Below are positions 29,916 to 39,803 of a DNA stretch of 64,000 nt, in pieces (the stretch's first letter is position 1; every line of letters starts with the position of its first letter). The notes beneath the pieces are model-generated. The model was not told the DNA's origin and searched no databases. It saw only the letters and a program-made list of their open reading frames with translations. Source of the DNA: Staphylococcus lutrae (lineage in GTDB: Bacteria; Bacillota; Bacilli; Staphylococcales; Staphylococcaceae); contig NZ_CP020773.1 in NCBI RefSeq assembly GCF_002101335.1, positions 186,001 to 250,000 of the forward strand. Direction: 5' to 3'. The position numbers were made by a program, and so were the translations under genes.

Positions 29916-30707
29916 TTAAAGAAAAACATTACTGTTCATGACTGCATTCAAAAACTTAAGCCATGTATTCATGTCTTTATAACGCTTATGTTCTTCATTC
30001 CATTGAATCATACCAATAGATTGAATCACCGTATACCATTTCATACGTCTTTTTAAATTCATCGTTTCCTTAACGCCGTATGTTTCAAACCAATTCGACC
30101 ATTGTTGTTCAGGAACGTAGTTATAGAGCAGCATACCAATATCTATTGCTGGATCCGCAATCATGGCCCCTTCCCAATCCACAAGAAAAAGTTCATCTTT
30201 ATCTGATAACAACCAATTATTATGATCCACATCCCCGTGGACGACCGTATAAAAACGTGAATCAAATTCTGGCATGTGATCTTCCAAGTACGTTAAAGCT
30301 TTCCTTACAATATGATGCGTCAACACTTCACGAGATAACGAGGCGTTGATTTTATGCAACATGATTTCAGGCGTAATAGGCGTCATTTCCATTCGCTTCA
30401 ACATCGTTAGTAACGGCTTTGACTGGTGAATCTTTTTAAGCAGATGTGCGACACGTTCTTGAGCCATTTCTAGTGCTTTTAATTCACGACCATTTTTCCA
30501 ATGTTGGGCAGTGACGACTTCACCTGTCTCAATTCGTTTGGTCCACACTAATTTAGGCACGATACCTTCTGCTGATAATGCAGCAATAAAAGGATTCGTA
30601 TTCCGTTTTAAAAATAGCTTTTGCCCATCTTGTTCAGCCATATAAGCTTGACCTGATGCCCCGCCAGCAGAATCAAGCGTCCATCCTAACTGATAAAACT
30701 GCTCCAC
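29916..30707 (-). CDS. ytmP: Aminoglycoside/choline-kinase-like phosphotransferase YtmP
   Basis: A 263-residue protein with the kinase-like fold of the APH family. VVHGDVDHNNWLL holds the catalytic Asp and metal-binding Asn, and LVDWEGAMIADPAID the DFG-like Asp. These motifs indicate a small-molecule kinase; the substrate is unknown. It starts at GTG 30707 after GAGGTGAACGA. It is linked to trmB and the MBL-fold gene, as in B. subtilis ytmP. Confidence 0.82.
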   Translation of the reverse strand: MEQFYQLGWTLDSAGGASGQAYMAEQDGQKLFLKRNTNPFIAALSAEGIVPKLVWTKRIETGEVVTAQHWKNGRELKALEMAQERVAHLLKKIHQSKPLLTMLKRMEMTPITPEIMLHKINASLSREVLTHHIVRKALTYLEDHMPEFDSRFYTVVHGDVDHNNWLLSDKDELFLVDWEGAMIADPAIDIGMLLYNYVPEQQWSNWFETYGVKETMNLKRRMKWYTVIQSIGMIQWNEEHKRYKDMNTWLKFLNAVMNSNVFL

Positions 30708-30845
30708 AACTCGTTCACCTCACTTTCAAATAGAAAAGGGCTCATGAAAATAATTCAAGAGCCATATTTATATCATCGATTTTAATCATCTTTCATTCAC
30801 GAACAAGTTTTTCACTCATATAAGATTTTATAATTATTACAGTTT

Positions 30846-30921
30846 TTTTTCAACCAAAAATGAGACACAAAATGTGACTTTTTACCTTTACGTGCCACAG
30901 TGTTGATACAAAAGTGTCTCA
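30846..30921 (-). terminator. Terminator of dat
   Basis: TGAGACAC at 30861-30868 pairs with GTGTCTCA at 30914-30921, with inner TGTG/CACA pairing. On the minus strand TTTTTGG and then TTTTTTTT follow. It lies just past the dat stop. Confidence 0.75.
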
Positions 30922-30939
30922 AATCCCTTTACAACAAGG

Positions 30940-31788
30940 CTAATGAGAATGGGAACGAATATATTTTTCAAATCCTTTTTGCAACTGACGCGTTAATGGA
31001 CCCACTTGTCCATCTTTTACAGGTTCGCCATCAATTTTAACAACTGGCATTACTTCAACAGAAGTACTAGAAATAAAGACTTCATCCGCACCTTTCAAAA
31101 AGTCTACAGTAAAAGCTTCATCTTTAAATGTAATTTGATCATCTTCACATACCCATTTAATCACTTGTCTTGTAATCCCATTCAAAATCAAATTGTTAGC
31201 AGGATGTGAATAAACAACTTGGTCTTTTATCGCATAAACGTTTGAAGAGGCACCCTCTGTAACAATACCGTCCCGATGTTGTATCGCTTCTGTTGCATTA
31301 TATTTCGTAGCATATTCTTTCGCCAGAACATTGCCCAACAAGTTCAAACTTTTAATGTCACAACGCAACCAACGAATGTCTTCGGTCGTTACAACTGAAA
31401 CCCCCTCTTCAAGTGCTTTGAAAGGACGATCGTATGATTTGACAAATCCTGTCAGCACAGGTTCAACAGCTGGCGTTGGAAATGCATGATCACGAGGCGC
31501 TGTTCCACGTGTCACTTGAATATAAACGCCCCCATTTGTCACATTGTTTATTTCAGCAAGTTCACGGACTAATGCCGTTAAAGATTCAACTGTATGATTC
31601 AAATCCAAACCAATTTCACTTGCACTTCTCAGTAAGCGCTCAAAATGTTCCTTTGCAGTAAATAATTTGTTGTCATAAATCCGGATATATTCATAAATAC
31701 CATCGCCAAAATTGTAACCACGATCATTATATGCGACTTTTGCTTCGCTCTCCTCGATAAAACTTTCATTAATCAATACTTTTGTCAT
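30940..31788 (-). CDS. dat: D-amino-acid aminotransferase
   Basis: A 282-residue class IV PLP enzyme. The PLP lysine Lys146 is in [11 protein letters not shown], and EGASSNVY and GITRQ bind cofactor. It interconverts D-alanine and D-glutamate with their 2-oxoacids, supplying D-glutamate for the wall. Length and motifs match Bacillus and Staphylococcus Dat rather than IlvE. It starts 3 bases after the pepV stop, so the two are one operon. Confidence 0.94.
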   Translation of the reverse strand: MTKVLINESFIEESEAKVAYNDRGYNFGDGIYEYIRIYDNKLFTAKEHFERLLRSASEIGLDLNHTVESLTALVRELAEINNVTNGGVYIQVTRGTAPRDHAFPTPAVEPVLTGFVKSYDRPFKALEEGVSVVTTEDIRWLRCDIKSLNLLGNVLAKEYATKYNATEAIQHRDGIVTEGASSNVYAIKDQVVYSHPANNLILNGITRQVIKWVCEDDQITFKDEAFTVDFLKGADEVFISSTSVEVMPVVKIDGEPVKDGQVGPLTRQLQKGFEKYIRSHSH

Positions 31789-31791
31789 TTT

Positions 31792-33201
31792 TTACTCCTC
31801 CACACAAACTGAATATATCGCCTCTAAGTAAATACTTGTTGCATTAAACAATTGTTTTTTCGTAATATATTCATTTTTTTGATGCATTAAATCTTCTGAA
31901 TCCTCAAACATCGCCCCAAAAGCAACACCCTTATCTAAATTACGTGCATAGGTTCCACCACCAATGGTATATGAAGGGCTCATATCACCCGTTTGGTTGC
32001 GATAAGCTGTCAGTAGTTTTTGGACAAACGGATCCTCTGGGTCTACAAAATGCGGTGCTTGTACTTTTAATTGCTCAATATCAAAGCCTTGATCTTGAAT
32101 TTCGGTAGTGAATTGTGCAATCGCAGCTTCAAAATCAAAGCCTTCTGGGTAACGTAAGTTAATTCCAAAACGACCACCTTGCTCTGCATTATAACGGACA
32201 ATACCGATATTTGTCGTTAAATCTCCCATAGCCTCCGAATGAAACTTCATACCCATTTTTTCACCAAAGTGAGATTCAAATAAATACTTTTCACCAAATG
32301 CCGTCCAAGATTGCGCAGATTGGTTGAGATTTAAAGTGTTCAAGAAATGTAGTAAATACAAACCTGCGTTGACACCGATTGACGGGTCCATACCGTGTAC
32401 GGCTTTACCATAAACGGTTAATTTTAAAATACCGCTATCCACTTCATGCGCCCCATTTAATTCATGCGTATTTAAAAACGCTTCAAAACGTTGAATCGTG
32501 TCCGTCATATTTTCCTTCACTAAAATATCTGCTTCAGCCACGTCTGGAACCATATTGTATCTTTCTCCTGAATTAAAACGTTTTAACTCAATTTCTGGTT
32601 CATCTTCATCTAGCGTTAATGTTTGTTGCGTGATATTGAATGTTGTAATTCCTTTTTCACCATGAATTAACGGAAACTCAGCGTCTGGTGCAATACCAAT
32701 CGTTGGCATTTCTTCGGTTTTGAAATAACGATTTGTACATTGCCAATCAGACTCTTCATCAGTTCCTATAATAATATGTATTCTCTTTTTCCAATCTACA
32801 TTCATGTCGCTAAGAATTTTCACTGCATAATATGCCGCAATTGTTGGACCTTTATCATCTAGCGTCCCACGTGCAATGATGCGGTCATCTGTTTCGACAG
32901 GTTCGAATGGATCCGTATCCCAACCATCACCGGCTGGTACGACATCAACATGACCTAGAATACCAAACAATGCTTCACCTTTTCCTATTTCAATGCGTCC
33001 TGCAATATGATCCGTATCAAACGTGTTGAAACCATCTCGTTCAGCAAGTCGATACATATATTCAAGTGCTGCTTTCGGTCCCGGTCCGACAGGTGCATCC
33101 TCGGTAGCTGCTGCATCATCACGCACTGATTTAATAGATAAAAGTCCCTTTAAATCTTCGACCATTTGCGTTTCATATTCTTTTACTTTTTCTCTCCACA
33201 T
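31792..33201 (-). CDS. pepV: Dipeptidase PepV
   Basis: A 469-residue M20 metallopeptidase that cleaves dipeptides in the cytosol. Metal and catalytic residues lie in [39 protein letters not shown] and the C-terminal [12 protein letters not shown] dimerisation/lid domain lies between. ATG 33201 ([10 protein letters not shown]) is chosen because GGAAG lies nine bases upstream; the longer frame from a TTG adds three residues. It is followed at once by dat, an arrangement also seen in other staphylococci. Confidence 0.93.
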   Translation of the reverse strand: MWREKVKEYETQMVEDLKGLLSIKSVRDDAAATEDAPVGPGPKAALEYMYRLAERDGFNTFDTDHIAGRIEIGKGEALFGILGHVDVVPAGDGWDTDPFEPVETDDRIIARGTLDDKGPTIAAYYAVKILSDMNVDWKKRIHIIIGTDEESDWQCTNRYFKTEEMPTIGIAPDAEFPLIHGEKGITTFNITQQTLTLDEDEPEIELKRFNSGERYNMVPDVAEADILVKENMTDTIQRFEAFLNTHELNGAHEVDSGILKLTVYGKAVHGMDPSIGVNAGLYLLHFLNTLNLNQSAQSWTAFGEKYLFESHFGEKMGMKFHSEAMGDLTTNIGIVRYNAEQGGRFGINLRYPEGFDFEAAIAQFTTEIQDQGFDIEQLKVQAPHFVDPEDPFVQKLLTAYRNQTGDMSPSYTIGGGTYARNLDKGVAFGAMFEDSEDLMHQKNEYITKKQLFNATSIYLEAIYSVCVEE

Positions 33202-33400
33202 GCTGATCAACTTCCTTTTTTAAAAATGTATCTCTATTTTACATGAATTATGCGAGAAACAACAGTCATATTACAATCTATTTTTTTAATTTTTCTGACA
33301 AAAATCAGACTGTATGTGACGTTGATGCTCACTTGGTCACTTGAATTTCATATGCGATCACGCACCATTATTTACTCATTTTACTCCAATAAATACTAAA
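33202..33400. other. Intergenic, pepV upstream region
   Basis: About 200 AT-rich bases that should hold the pepV promoter on the minus strand. No clear boxes, repeats or ORFs were recognised. Confidence 0.35.
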
Positions 33401-33443
33401 AATCGAACAAGTGAAAACAGCCATACATTTCACTCGTTCGATT
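33401..33443 (-). terminator. Terminator of the small stress-type gene
   Basis: AATCGAACAAGTGAAA (from 33401) pairs with TTTCACTCGTTCGATT (to 33443) with one mismatch. A T-run follows on the minus strand. Confidence 0.82.
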
Positions 33444-33455
33444 AAAAACAATCCT

Positions 33456-33860
33456 CTATTTATTTTTCAATGTTTCTTTCGTTTCGACATGCAAATTGTT
33501 AGACGGGTTTCCGCCACCTTCGCCATCAAATTGCGCTTCTCTTTTCTCTAATTCGTCATCACGTTGCTCGCCATTCAATAATTGCTCTTTTTTATTACTA
33601 AAAAATGCTTTGGGATCTTCTTTAGCCTCGTTTAAATAGGCTTTGGGATCTTCTTTCACCTTATTAAATTCTTGTGCAGCTGTTTCACCAACTTGTGCTG
33701 CTTTTTGTTGGGCTCTTTTTTTATAGTCATCTGGGTTTTCTTTGTATTTTTGATACTCTTGTTTTAAATTTTCGCGATTTTGCTTATTTGAGAGGACCAC
33801 TGCTGCAACGGCGCCTCCAATACCTAGAATCGCTTTAAATAGTTTGCCTGATTTTGCCAT
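33456..33860 (-). CDS. Small YtxH-like stress protein with repeated Lys-Glu-Asp-Pro-Lys motifs
   Basis: A 134-residue protein with a short hydrophobic N-terminal stretch (about 8-24), then charged helical repeats. KENPDDYKKRA, KEDPKAYLNEA and KEDPKAFFSNK are three copies of one motif, and the tail is Gly/Asn-rich. It looks like a membrane-attached, otherwise disordered stress protein. ATG 33860 (MAKSGKLFKA) has AGAGGTGA upstream. A near-perfect sigma-B promoter lies 36-61 bases upstream, supporting a general-stress role. Precise function unknown. Confidence 0.72.
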   Translation of the reverse strand: MAKSGKLFKAILGIGGAVAAVVLSNKQNRENLKQEYQKYKENPDDYKKRAQQKAAQVGETAAQEFNKVKEDPKAYLNEAKEDPKAFFSNKKEQLLNGEQRDDELEKREAQFDGEGGGNPSNNLHVETKETLKNK

Positions 33861-33895
33861 AATCATCACCTCTAATTTCTATTAATAATATACTG

Positions 33896-33921
33896 TTACC
33901 CGTTTCTTCATTCATTTAAAC
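33896..33921 (-). promoter_or_regulatory. Sigma-B-type promoter
   Basis: On the minus strand GTTTAA (33921-33916) and GGGTAA (33901-33896) are separated by 14 bases. The sigma-B consensus is GTTTAA-N12-15-GGGTAT, so 11 of 12 bases match. It lies upstream of the small stress-type gene. Confidence 0.75.
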
Positions 33922-33948
33922 GTTTTAAACAGATCTCATTAAAAATCA

Positions 33949-34644
33949 TTAGGATTGTAATAATTGCCATTCCGTGTCAGTCAATTTCCGGTATTCCCCG
34001 GGCTTCAGCGTTTCATCTAAAATTAAATTACCGATTGCCACTCTTTTCAATGCAATCACTTCATTTTCGACTGCATGAAACATCCTTTTGACTTGATGGT
34101 ATTTGCCTTCTTTTATTGTGACATAAGCCGTATTCAATAGGTCTAATATTTCCAGTTGAGCAGGTTGCAATTGACCTTCTTTTAAAGTGATTCCTTCAGC
34201 AAAACGTCTCACATCGCTTGGCTTTATATGAAATTGTGTTTGCACCCAATACTTTTTCGATACATGCTTATGCGGACTCATCAGATTATGGCTAAATTGA
34301 CCATCATTGGTGATTAACAATAATCCCTCAGTATCTTTGTCTAATCGGCCAACAGGAAATAATTCTAAATGGTCGAACCCATCAATTAAATCGATTACTG
34401 TTGTATGGATGTCATCTGTAGTCGCGGACACCACATTTTGAGGTTTATTCATCATTATATAAACAAAAGGCTCGTATGGAATGTGTATCCCATCCACTTC
34501 TATGACATCATGTTCCGGTTCAATCTGTACTTTAGGAGATTTGATGATTTGACCGTTACACAGCACTTTACCCTTTTTTATCGAAACTTTCACTTCAGAA
34601 CGCGTCCCTTGACCCATTTGTGCTAAATACTTATCAATGCGCAT
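33949..34644 (-). CDS. rsuA: 16S rRNA pseudouridine synthase, RsuA family
   Basis: A 231-residue protein with an N-terminal S4 domain (MRIDKYLAQMGQGTRSEV) and a pseudouridine synthase domain. PVGRLDKDTEGLLLITNDG contains the catalytic Asp, and KEGKYHQVKRMFHAV is the RsuA/RluB-type motif. RsuA modifies U516 in the small subunit; the exact target here is inferred. Its ATG overlaps the ytgP stop as TAATG, so they are translationally coupled, as with B. subtilis ytgP-ytzG. Confidence 0.88.
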   Translation of the reverse strand: MRIDKYLAQMGQGTRSEVKVSIKKGKVLCNGQIIKSPKVQIEPEHDVIEVDGIHIPYEPFVYIMMNKPQNVVSATTDDIHTTVIDLIDGFDHLELFPVGRLDKDTEGLLLITNDGQFSHNLMSPHKHVSKKYWVQTQFHIKPSDVRRFAEGITLKEGQLQPAQLEILDLLNTAYVTIKEGKYHQVKRMFHAVENEVIALKRVAIGNLILDETLKPGEYRKLTDTEWQLLQS

Positions 34645-36278
34645 TATAAAAAGCCAACCTTACGTCTGATTTTATTAGGAATTTCACCTAAAAATCGATC
34701 TGCCAAGCGCGTTTTCATAGTGATGACACCATATATTATCATGCCGACAAGCGCGCAAATTACTGTAATCACGAGCGCACCAACATGGCTTGCTGGTGAA
34801 ATGACAAACTGAAGGCCGAAGTAAATGAGTTCAACGATAATCATCATAATCAGACCATATAACAATATTTTACACACATCTAATAGAGTGGTATGGAATT
34901 TAAAATACGCATATTTCTTCAACACTAATAGATTGCAAATAATCGCAAATGTTAAAGCAATGGCTGTACTTAAAATCGCACCTGCCGTTTCAAAAGCGAT
35001 AATCAGCGGCATATTCAAAATCAATTTCAGCACAACTGAACCTATAATAATAAAAACGGTTAATTTTTGTTTATCAATACCTTGTAGCATAGAAGCCGTA
35101 ACACTTAATAAGGAAATTAAAATCGCGACAGGTGCATAGTAAAACAGTAAACGACTCCCATCCATACTATACTCATAAAAAACGGTATATAGAGGAACTG
35201 CCAATGCCATAATCCCTAAACTCGCAGGCACTGTAATGTACATTAATACACCTAAAGATGTTCTGATTTGGCGGTGCATTTCCTGATAATCCCCTTTTTC
35301 ATAGGTCTTTGTAATAAATGGGATTAAGCTAATCGCAAAACCTGCAGCTAAAGAAGTTGGAATCATCACAATTTTATTCGTTGTCATGTTCAACATTGTA
35401 AAATAAATGCCTTGTAAATTGGCGCCAACCCCTGCCATTTCTAACGCATTATTATGTGTTAATTGATCCACAATCATAAACAGCGGAAAGTTCAAACTTA
35501 CAATGACAAAGGGAATACTATATGAAATGATTTCTAAATACATTTTAGAATAACTCACATCAATCCCCGTGTGATCAGAAGCAACCATTTCATGGATACC
35601 TTTGCGACGTTTTATCCAATACCACCATAACGTTAAAATACCTGCAATCGCACCAATTGCAGCACCAAATGTCGCAATACCATTCGCCAATAATACTGAG
35701 CCGTTAAATACATTTAATACAAGATAGCTGCCTAGCAAAATAAATATAATACGTGCAATTTGTTCAGTAACTTCTGACAATGCAGTCGGACCCATTGACT
35801 TATAACCTTGAAACACACCTCTCCACGTGGCTAAAACAGGGATGAAAATGACTACAAAACTAATCGTTCGGATAATCGCAGTGATTTGGTCAACCGTCCA
35901 ACCTGCATTTTGATCCGTATTATTCGCAATCGTCACCGAAGCAATTGCTGGTGATAATAAATAAAGTGCAATAAAGCCCAAAATCCCTGTGATACTCATA
36001 ACAATAAAACTGGATTGGTATAACTTCTGACTCACTCGATAAGCACCTAGCGCATTATATTTTGCGACATACTTTGACGCAGCAAGTGGTACACCTGCTG
36101 TTGCGACAGCGATGGCAATATTGTATGGTCCATACGCATAGTTAAAAGGTGCAAGATTACCCGCTCCTCCAATAATCCGATAAAATGGGATAATATAAAT
36201 AATACCTAACACCTTCGTAATTAAAATACTCAATGTTAGCAAAAATGTTCCCCTGACTAATTCCTTATTTTCACTCAT
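34644..36278 (-). CDS. ytgP: YtgP-type MATE/MVF flippase-like polysaccharide exporter
   Basis: A 544-residue membrane protein with about 14 hydrophobic segments. It begins MSENKELVRGTFLLTLSIL, followed by TKVLGIIYIIPFYRIIGG, characteristic of the YtgP/MurJ-like branch of the MOP exporters. Bacillus YtgP is one of two lipid II flippases (MurJ-type), so a role in wall precursor export is likely. The start at 36278 follows GTAGGTAGG; a longer frame to 36350 has no site. Coupled to rsuA. Confidence 0.88.
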   Translation of the reverse strand: MSENKELVRGTFLLTLSILITKVLGIIYIIPFYRIIGGAGNLAPFNYAYGPYNIAIAVATAGVPLAASKYVAKYNALGAYRVSQKLYQSSFIVMSITGILGFIALYLLSPAIASVTIANNTDQNAGWTVDQITAIIRTISFVVIFIPVLATWRGVFQGYKSMGPTALSEVTEQIARIIFILLGSYLVLNVFNGSVLLANGIATFGAAIGAIAGILTLWWYWIKRRKGIHEMVASDHTGIDVSYSKMYLEIISYSIPFVIVSLNFPLFMIVDQLTHNNALEMAGVGANLQGIYFTMLNMTTNKIVMIPTSLAAGFAISLIPFITKTYEKGDYQEMHRQIRTSLGVLMYITVPASLGIMALAVPLYTVFYEYSMDGSRLLFYYAPVAILISLLSVTASMLQGIDKQKLTVFIIIGSVVLKLILNMPLIIAFETAGAILSTAIALTFAIICNLLVLKKYAYFKFHTTLLDVCKILLYGLIMMIIVELIYFGLQFVISPASHVGALVITVICALVGMIIYGVITMKTRLADRFLGEIPNKIRRKVGFL

Positions 36279-36394
36279 AGTCAACCTACCTACTCTAAAT
36301 TTATTCAAGTTTAAATTATAACACAATATGGTCATTATACACTGATTCATCCTATGTTAAAATTAAAATATCAATTTTAAGGGGTTTTTATATC

Positions 36395-37669
36395 ATGTAT
36401 GAAACTATTGTTATCGGTGGTGGACCCAGCGGATTAATGGCCGCTATTTCCGCAAGTCAAAATGGACAATCCGTCTTACTGCTCGAAAAAAAGAAGGGGC
36501 TCGGACGAAAGCTCAAAATTTCCGGTGGTGGGCGCTGTAACGTCACAAATAATCTACCTTATGCAGAAATCATTAAACATATCCCTGGCAACGGTAAATT
36601 TTTGTATAGCCCATTCACAATTTTTGACAACCAATCCATTATAGAATTTTTTGAATCTCGTGGCGTACCATTGAAAGAAGAGGATCACGGACGGATGTTC
36701 CCTGTCTCTGATCAATCTCAAGATGTCCTCAATGTACTTATTCGCGAATTAAAGCAAAATCAAGTCATCGTTAAGGAAGAACAAACGGTGATATCTGTAA
36801 CCAAACCCTCATCCCATCATTTTGAGGTTCATTTACAAAACGGCCATATTGAACAAGCCAAATCGGTCATTATTGCAACGGGTGGTGCGAGCGTGCCACA
36901 AACCGGATCAACAGGTGACGGCTATCGTTTTGCCAAAGCATTCGGCCATGAAATCACGACACTCTTCCCGACAGAGGTTCCAATTACATCACAGGCGCCT
37001 TTTATTAAAAATCAGCGTCTCAAAGGATTGAGTCTTAAAAATGTCGGCTTATCTGTATTGAAGAAAAACGGTAAAAAAAGAATCACACATCAAATGGACA
37101 TAATCTTTACACATTTTGGGATTAGTGGACCTGCAGCATTGAGGTGCAGTCAATTTATTCACCATGAACAGAAAAATCAAAAACGACAAAACATTCAAAT
37201 GCAAATTGATGCCTTTCCTGAAATCAATGAAGAAACACTTAAACATCAAATTTTACAACGATTAAAAGCCGAACCCGATAAGCACATTAGAAATGCATTA
37301 AAAGGGCTGATTGAAGAACGTTATTTAACCTTTATTATCGAAGAAGCCGCAATACCTCTAGAAATGACATATCACCATTTAAGCACACAACAATTGACAC
37401 AACTCGCACATCTATTTAAAACGTTTACTTTTGAAGTGAATGGGACACTACCGTTAGACAAAGCATTTGTCACTGGAGGCGGTGTGTCAATAAAAGAAAT
37501 CGTCCCAACAACGATGGCATCGAAAATTACACCAGGGCTCTATCTATGTGGTGAAGTTTTAGATATTCATGGTTATACTGGGGGCTATAATATCACAAGT
37601 GCACTCGTCACAGGTTACGTTGCAGGATATTCTGCAAGTCTGTCCAATTCAACACAATCACAACAATAA
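36395..37669 (+). CDS. NAD(P)/FAD-dependent oxidoreductase, HI0933/BaiN family
   Basis: A 424-residue flavoprotein. The N-terminal FAD loop is IVIGGGPSGLMAAISA, followed by GRKLKISGGGRCNVTN, a family signature, and the C-terminal FAD contact CGEVLDIHGYTGGYN. HI0933-type proteins bind FAD; their substrate is not established. It is monocistronic, divergent from ytgP, and converges on the group II intron. No terminator was seen after it. An extended -10-like TGTTAAAAT lies near 36355. Confidence 0.86.
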   Translation: MYETIVIGGGPSGLMAAISASQNGQSVLLLEKKKGLGRKLKISGGGRCNVTNNLPYAEIIKHIPGNGKFLYSPFTIFDNQSIIEFFESRGVPLKEEDHGRMFPVSDQSQDVLNVLIRELKQNQVIVKEEQTVISVTKPSSHHFEVHLQNGHIEQAKSVIIATGGASVPQTGSTGDGYRFAKAFGHEITTLFPTEVPITSQAPFIKNQRLKGLSLKNVGLSVLKKNGKKRITHQMDIIFTHFGISGPAALRCSQFIHHEQKNQKRQNIQMQIDAFPEINEETLKHQILQRLKAEPDKHIRNALKGLIEERYLTFIIEEAAIPLEMTYHHLSTQQLTQLAHLFKTFTFEVNGTLPLDKAFVTGGGVSIKEIVPTTMASKITPGLYLCGEVLDIHGYTGGYNITSALVTGYVAGYSASLSNSTQSQQ

Positions 37670-37828
37670 TGTCGACAGTAGAATGCCACACGCAACTACA
37701 AATCGCCTATGCACGGATATCAAATAAATCGTTGAAATACACAACGCAACAAATACCATTTCACACGCTGGGCTATTGCTCAAATAATGAAAATGATTTT
37801 ACAGATACCGATGTAGTCTGATTTCACG

Positions 37829-39697
37829 AATCGAGTAGGAGAATAGCCATTAATTGGCCATTCGTCCTCTCACACCACCGAGCGTACGGTTCCGTACTCG
37901 GCGGTTCAATATCTTGCGTAAGCCAACTCTGCAAGCTGGGTTAATGGTATTAACCCCCACTTGTAGAGTTGTTTTGTTGTAAGTGCACGATGAACCTCGT
38001 ACGTGTTTGATAACCGCCAATATTTCTTGCGAGACTGTGCGATTTTCATTGCACTTCTATGGTCAAGACCATATTGGCGCAACATCTTATATTTCGTTCT
38101 TACTCTTTTCCACCGTTTAAGAATGAGTTGTCTAAGTCGGCGGTTTAGCCAAGATTGCGTGGTTTCAATAAATCCTCTGATAAAACCTCTACCAAAGTCA
38201 TTGATCCAACCTCTCGTCACTTGGTTAATTTCAGCGATAATTTCTTTAAAAGTACCGGGTCTATTTCGTTTCGTTATTTTCCTTAAGGCGCGTATTAAAT
38301 TTCTTTTTGCTTCCGTAGTCGGTCTGAAACGACAAACCCCATTTACCTTGGTGATTAGACAACTCAAGAACTTTAAACGTGAAACTGCTCCTACTTTACT
38401 TTTATCTTCATTGACAACCAACTTCAGTTGCTTTTCAATGAATTTCGTGACACTCGACATTACGCGTTCACCTGCACGTTTTGTACGTACAAAGATGACA
38501 AAGTCATCTGCATATCGTACGAAACGATGTCCACGCTTTTCGAGTTCTTTATCCAGTTCATGTAGATAGATGTTACAGAGTAAGGGAGAGATAACGCCCC
38601 CTTGTGGTGCACCTATCTTTCTTTCTGCGACTTCGCCAGATAGGTCAATGGCACCGACTTGTAAGCTTCTACGGATAAATGTGGAAATTGACTTATCTTG
38701 AACATGACGTTCGAACAAATACATGAGCTTATCATGATTCAACATGTCAAAGCACTGTTTCAAGTCACAATCTACGGCTATTTTATAACCTTCTTCATAG
38801 TAGGCAGCACATTGCTTAAGTGCTGTTCCTGTGCTACGATTAGGTCTGAAACCGTGGCTATGATTTGAGAATGTTCGGTCGATGCCAGGTTCAATCACTT
38901 GTTTAATCGCTTGTTGTATCACTCTGTCTCTAGCGACAGGAATACCAAGCACACGCATTTTCCCATTTGGTTTGGGAATCTCAACTTTTCGGACTGCTTG
39001 GGGTTTGTATGACCCATCAAGCAGTTTTTGTTTTATCTGTGAAAAGTATTGCGCAAAGTGAGCATTCAGTTCACTGACTTTCATGCCGTCAATTCCAGGA
39101 GCTCCATTATTCTTCTTAACCTTCTTGATTGCTTTTTCTATGTTGTGTGGTCTTACAACAAGCGCCATCAAAGATGGAGACTTACGATACATTTCTTTCA
39201 TTTCACCTAAGATTTACTATACACACTTATGTATTCTTTTTCGTTCCACTACTTATCCTTCCATAAGCTGCCGGTTTCCCGTATTCTGTACGTCGTAAAT
39301 CTGTAACCTCCAATCTTTACTTTGTATTGAATATTGTTCGGTCCTTCGGTACATTTTCCCTACTATGACTTCTGCTGACTTCTCATCATTCGTTGTTACT
39401 ACGTTTCTATGGAAACGCTAATGAGACCTCCCCGGGTAAGGTGTAACCACTTTCCACTCATGCCACCGTATCATTTACGCTATAGAACTCGGGTAGTATT
39501 GGACTTTATCTTGTTAAGCAGATTCATCCATTCTATAACGCCTTAGTATGATATTTCTGTTCGTCAGTGCGAGTGTTTGCGTCCGACTTCCTTCAGATTC
39601 CACCTCACGATGGACACCCTTGTCATTCGCTAACAGTTCCTACTACCAAGCCTGTAACGGACTTTCACCGTCAAGTTGTTACCCATGCCGGGCGCAC
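37829..39697 (-). mobile_element. Class IIC group II intron, complete
   Basis: Read on the minus strand, the element starts at 39697 with GTGCGCCCGGCATGGGT and ends at 37829 with CTCCTACTCGATT. Both resemble the ends of known IIC introns such as that of Oceanobacillus. Domain V is visible next to the maturase stop (GAACCGCCGAGTACGG with partner CGTACGCTCGGTGGTG), with a CGC rather than AGC catalytic triad, a class C mark. Domain VI follows. Length is 1869 bases. It encodes one intact maturase and lies directly 3' of a terminator hairpin, the known IIC target type. No direct target duplication is expected. Confidence 0.93.
37906..39201 (-). CDS. ltrA: Group II intron reverse transcriptase/maturase
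   Basis: A 431-residue intron-encoded protein. RT motifs are in order: NNGAPGIDGMKVSE (RT1), IPKPNGKMRVLGIP (RT2), GFRPNRST (RT2a/3), DCDLKQCFDMLNHD (RT3), GAPQGGVISPLLCNIYLHEL (RT4) and VRYADDFVIF with the catalytic YADD (RT5). A maturase/thumb region follows (RGWINDFGRGF). It ends without an HNH endonuclease domain, typical of class C. The reading frame is intact, so splicing and mobility may be functional. The stop codon touches domain V of the intron. Confidence 0.95.
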   Translation of the reverse strand: MKEMYRKSPSLMALVVRPHNIEKAIKKVKKNNGAPGIDGMKVSELNAHFAQYFSQIKQKLLDGSYKPQAVRKVEIPKPNGKMRVLGIPVARDRVIQQAIKQVIEPGIDRTFSNHSHGFRPNRSTGTALKQCAAYYEEGYKIAVDCDLKQCFDMLNHDKLMYLFERHVQDKSISTFIRRSLQVGAIDLSGEVAERKIGAPQGGVISPLLCNIYLHELDKELEKRGHRFVRYADDFVIFVRTKRAGERVMSSVTKFIEKQLKLVVNEDKSKVGAVSRLKFLSCLITKVNGVCRFRPTTEAKRNLIRALRKITKRNRPGTFKEIIAEINQVTRGWINDFGRGFIRGFIETTQSWLNRRLRQLILKRWKRVRTKYKMLRQYGLDHRSAMKIAQSRKKYWRLSNTYEVHRALTTKQLYKWGLIPLTQLAELAYARY

Positions 39698-39702
39698 TTA
39701 AA

Positions 39703-39742
39703 AAGCCGTATGAAAGATCAACTCAAATCTTTCATACGGCTT
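39703..39742 (-). terminator. Terminator of leuS-rhodanese, target of the intron
   Basis: AGCCGTATGAAAGAT at 39704-39718 pairs perfectly with ATCTTTCATACGGCT at 39727-39741. On the minus strand TTTTT and then AA follow before the intron begins. It should still end leuS transcripts despite the intron. Confidence 0.88.
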
Positions 39743-39803
39743 ACTTATCATGACACCGTTTACGATATTCGCAAATTCATGGGTCATTCGTTACATTCAA
39801 TTG

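Noticed and set aside
30738..30762. GGCTC/GAGCC hairpin upstream of ytmP
   Set aside because: Short five-base stem with long loop and no T-run; too weak to call a terminator.
38003..38569. 188-codon forward ORF opposite the maturase
   Set aside because: Antisense shadow of the intron reverse transcriptase, whose motifs are clear on the minus strand.
39202..39697. Extra gene between the maturase and the rhodanese
   Set aside because: This is the structured 5' RNA part of the intron (domains I-IV), so the short ORFs within it are not genes.
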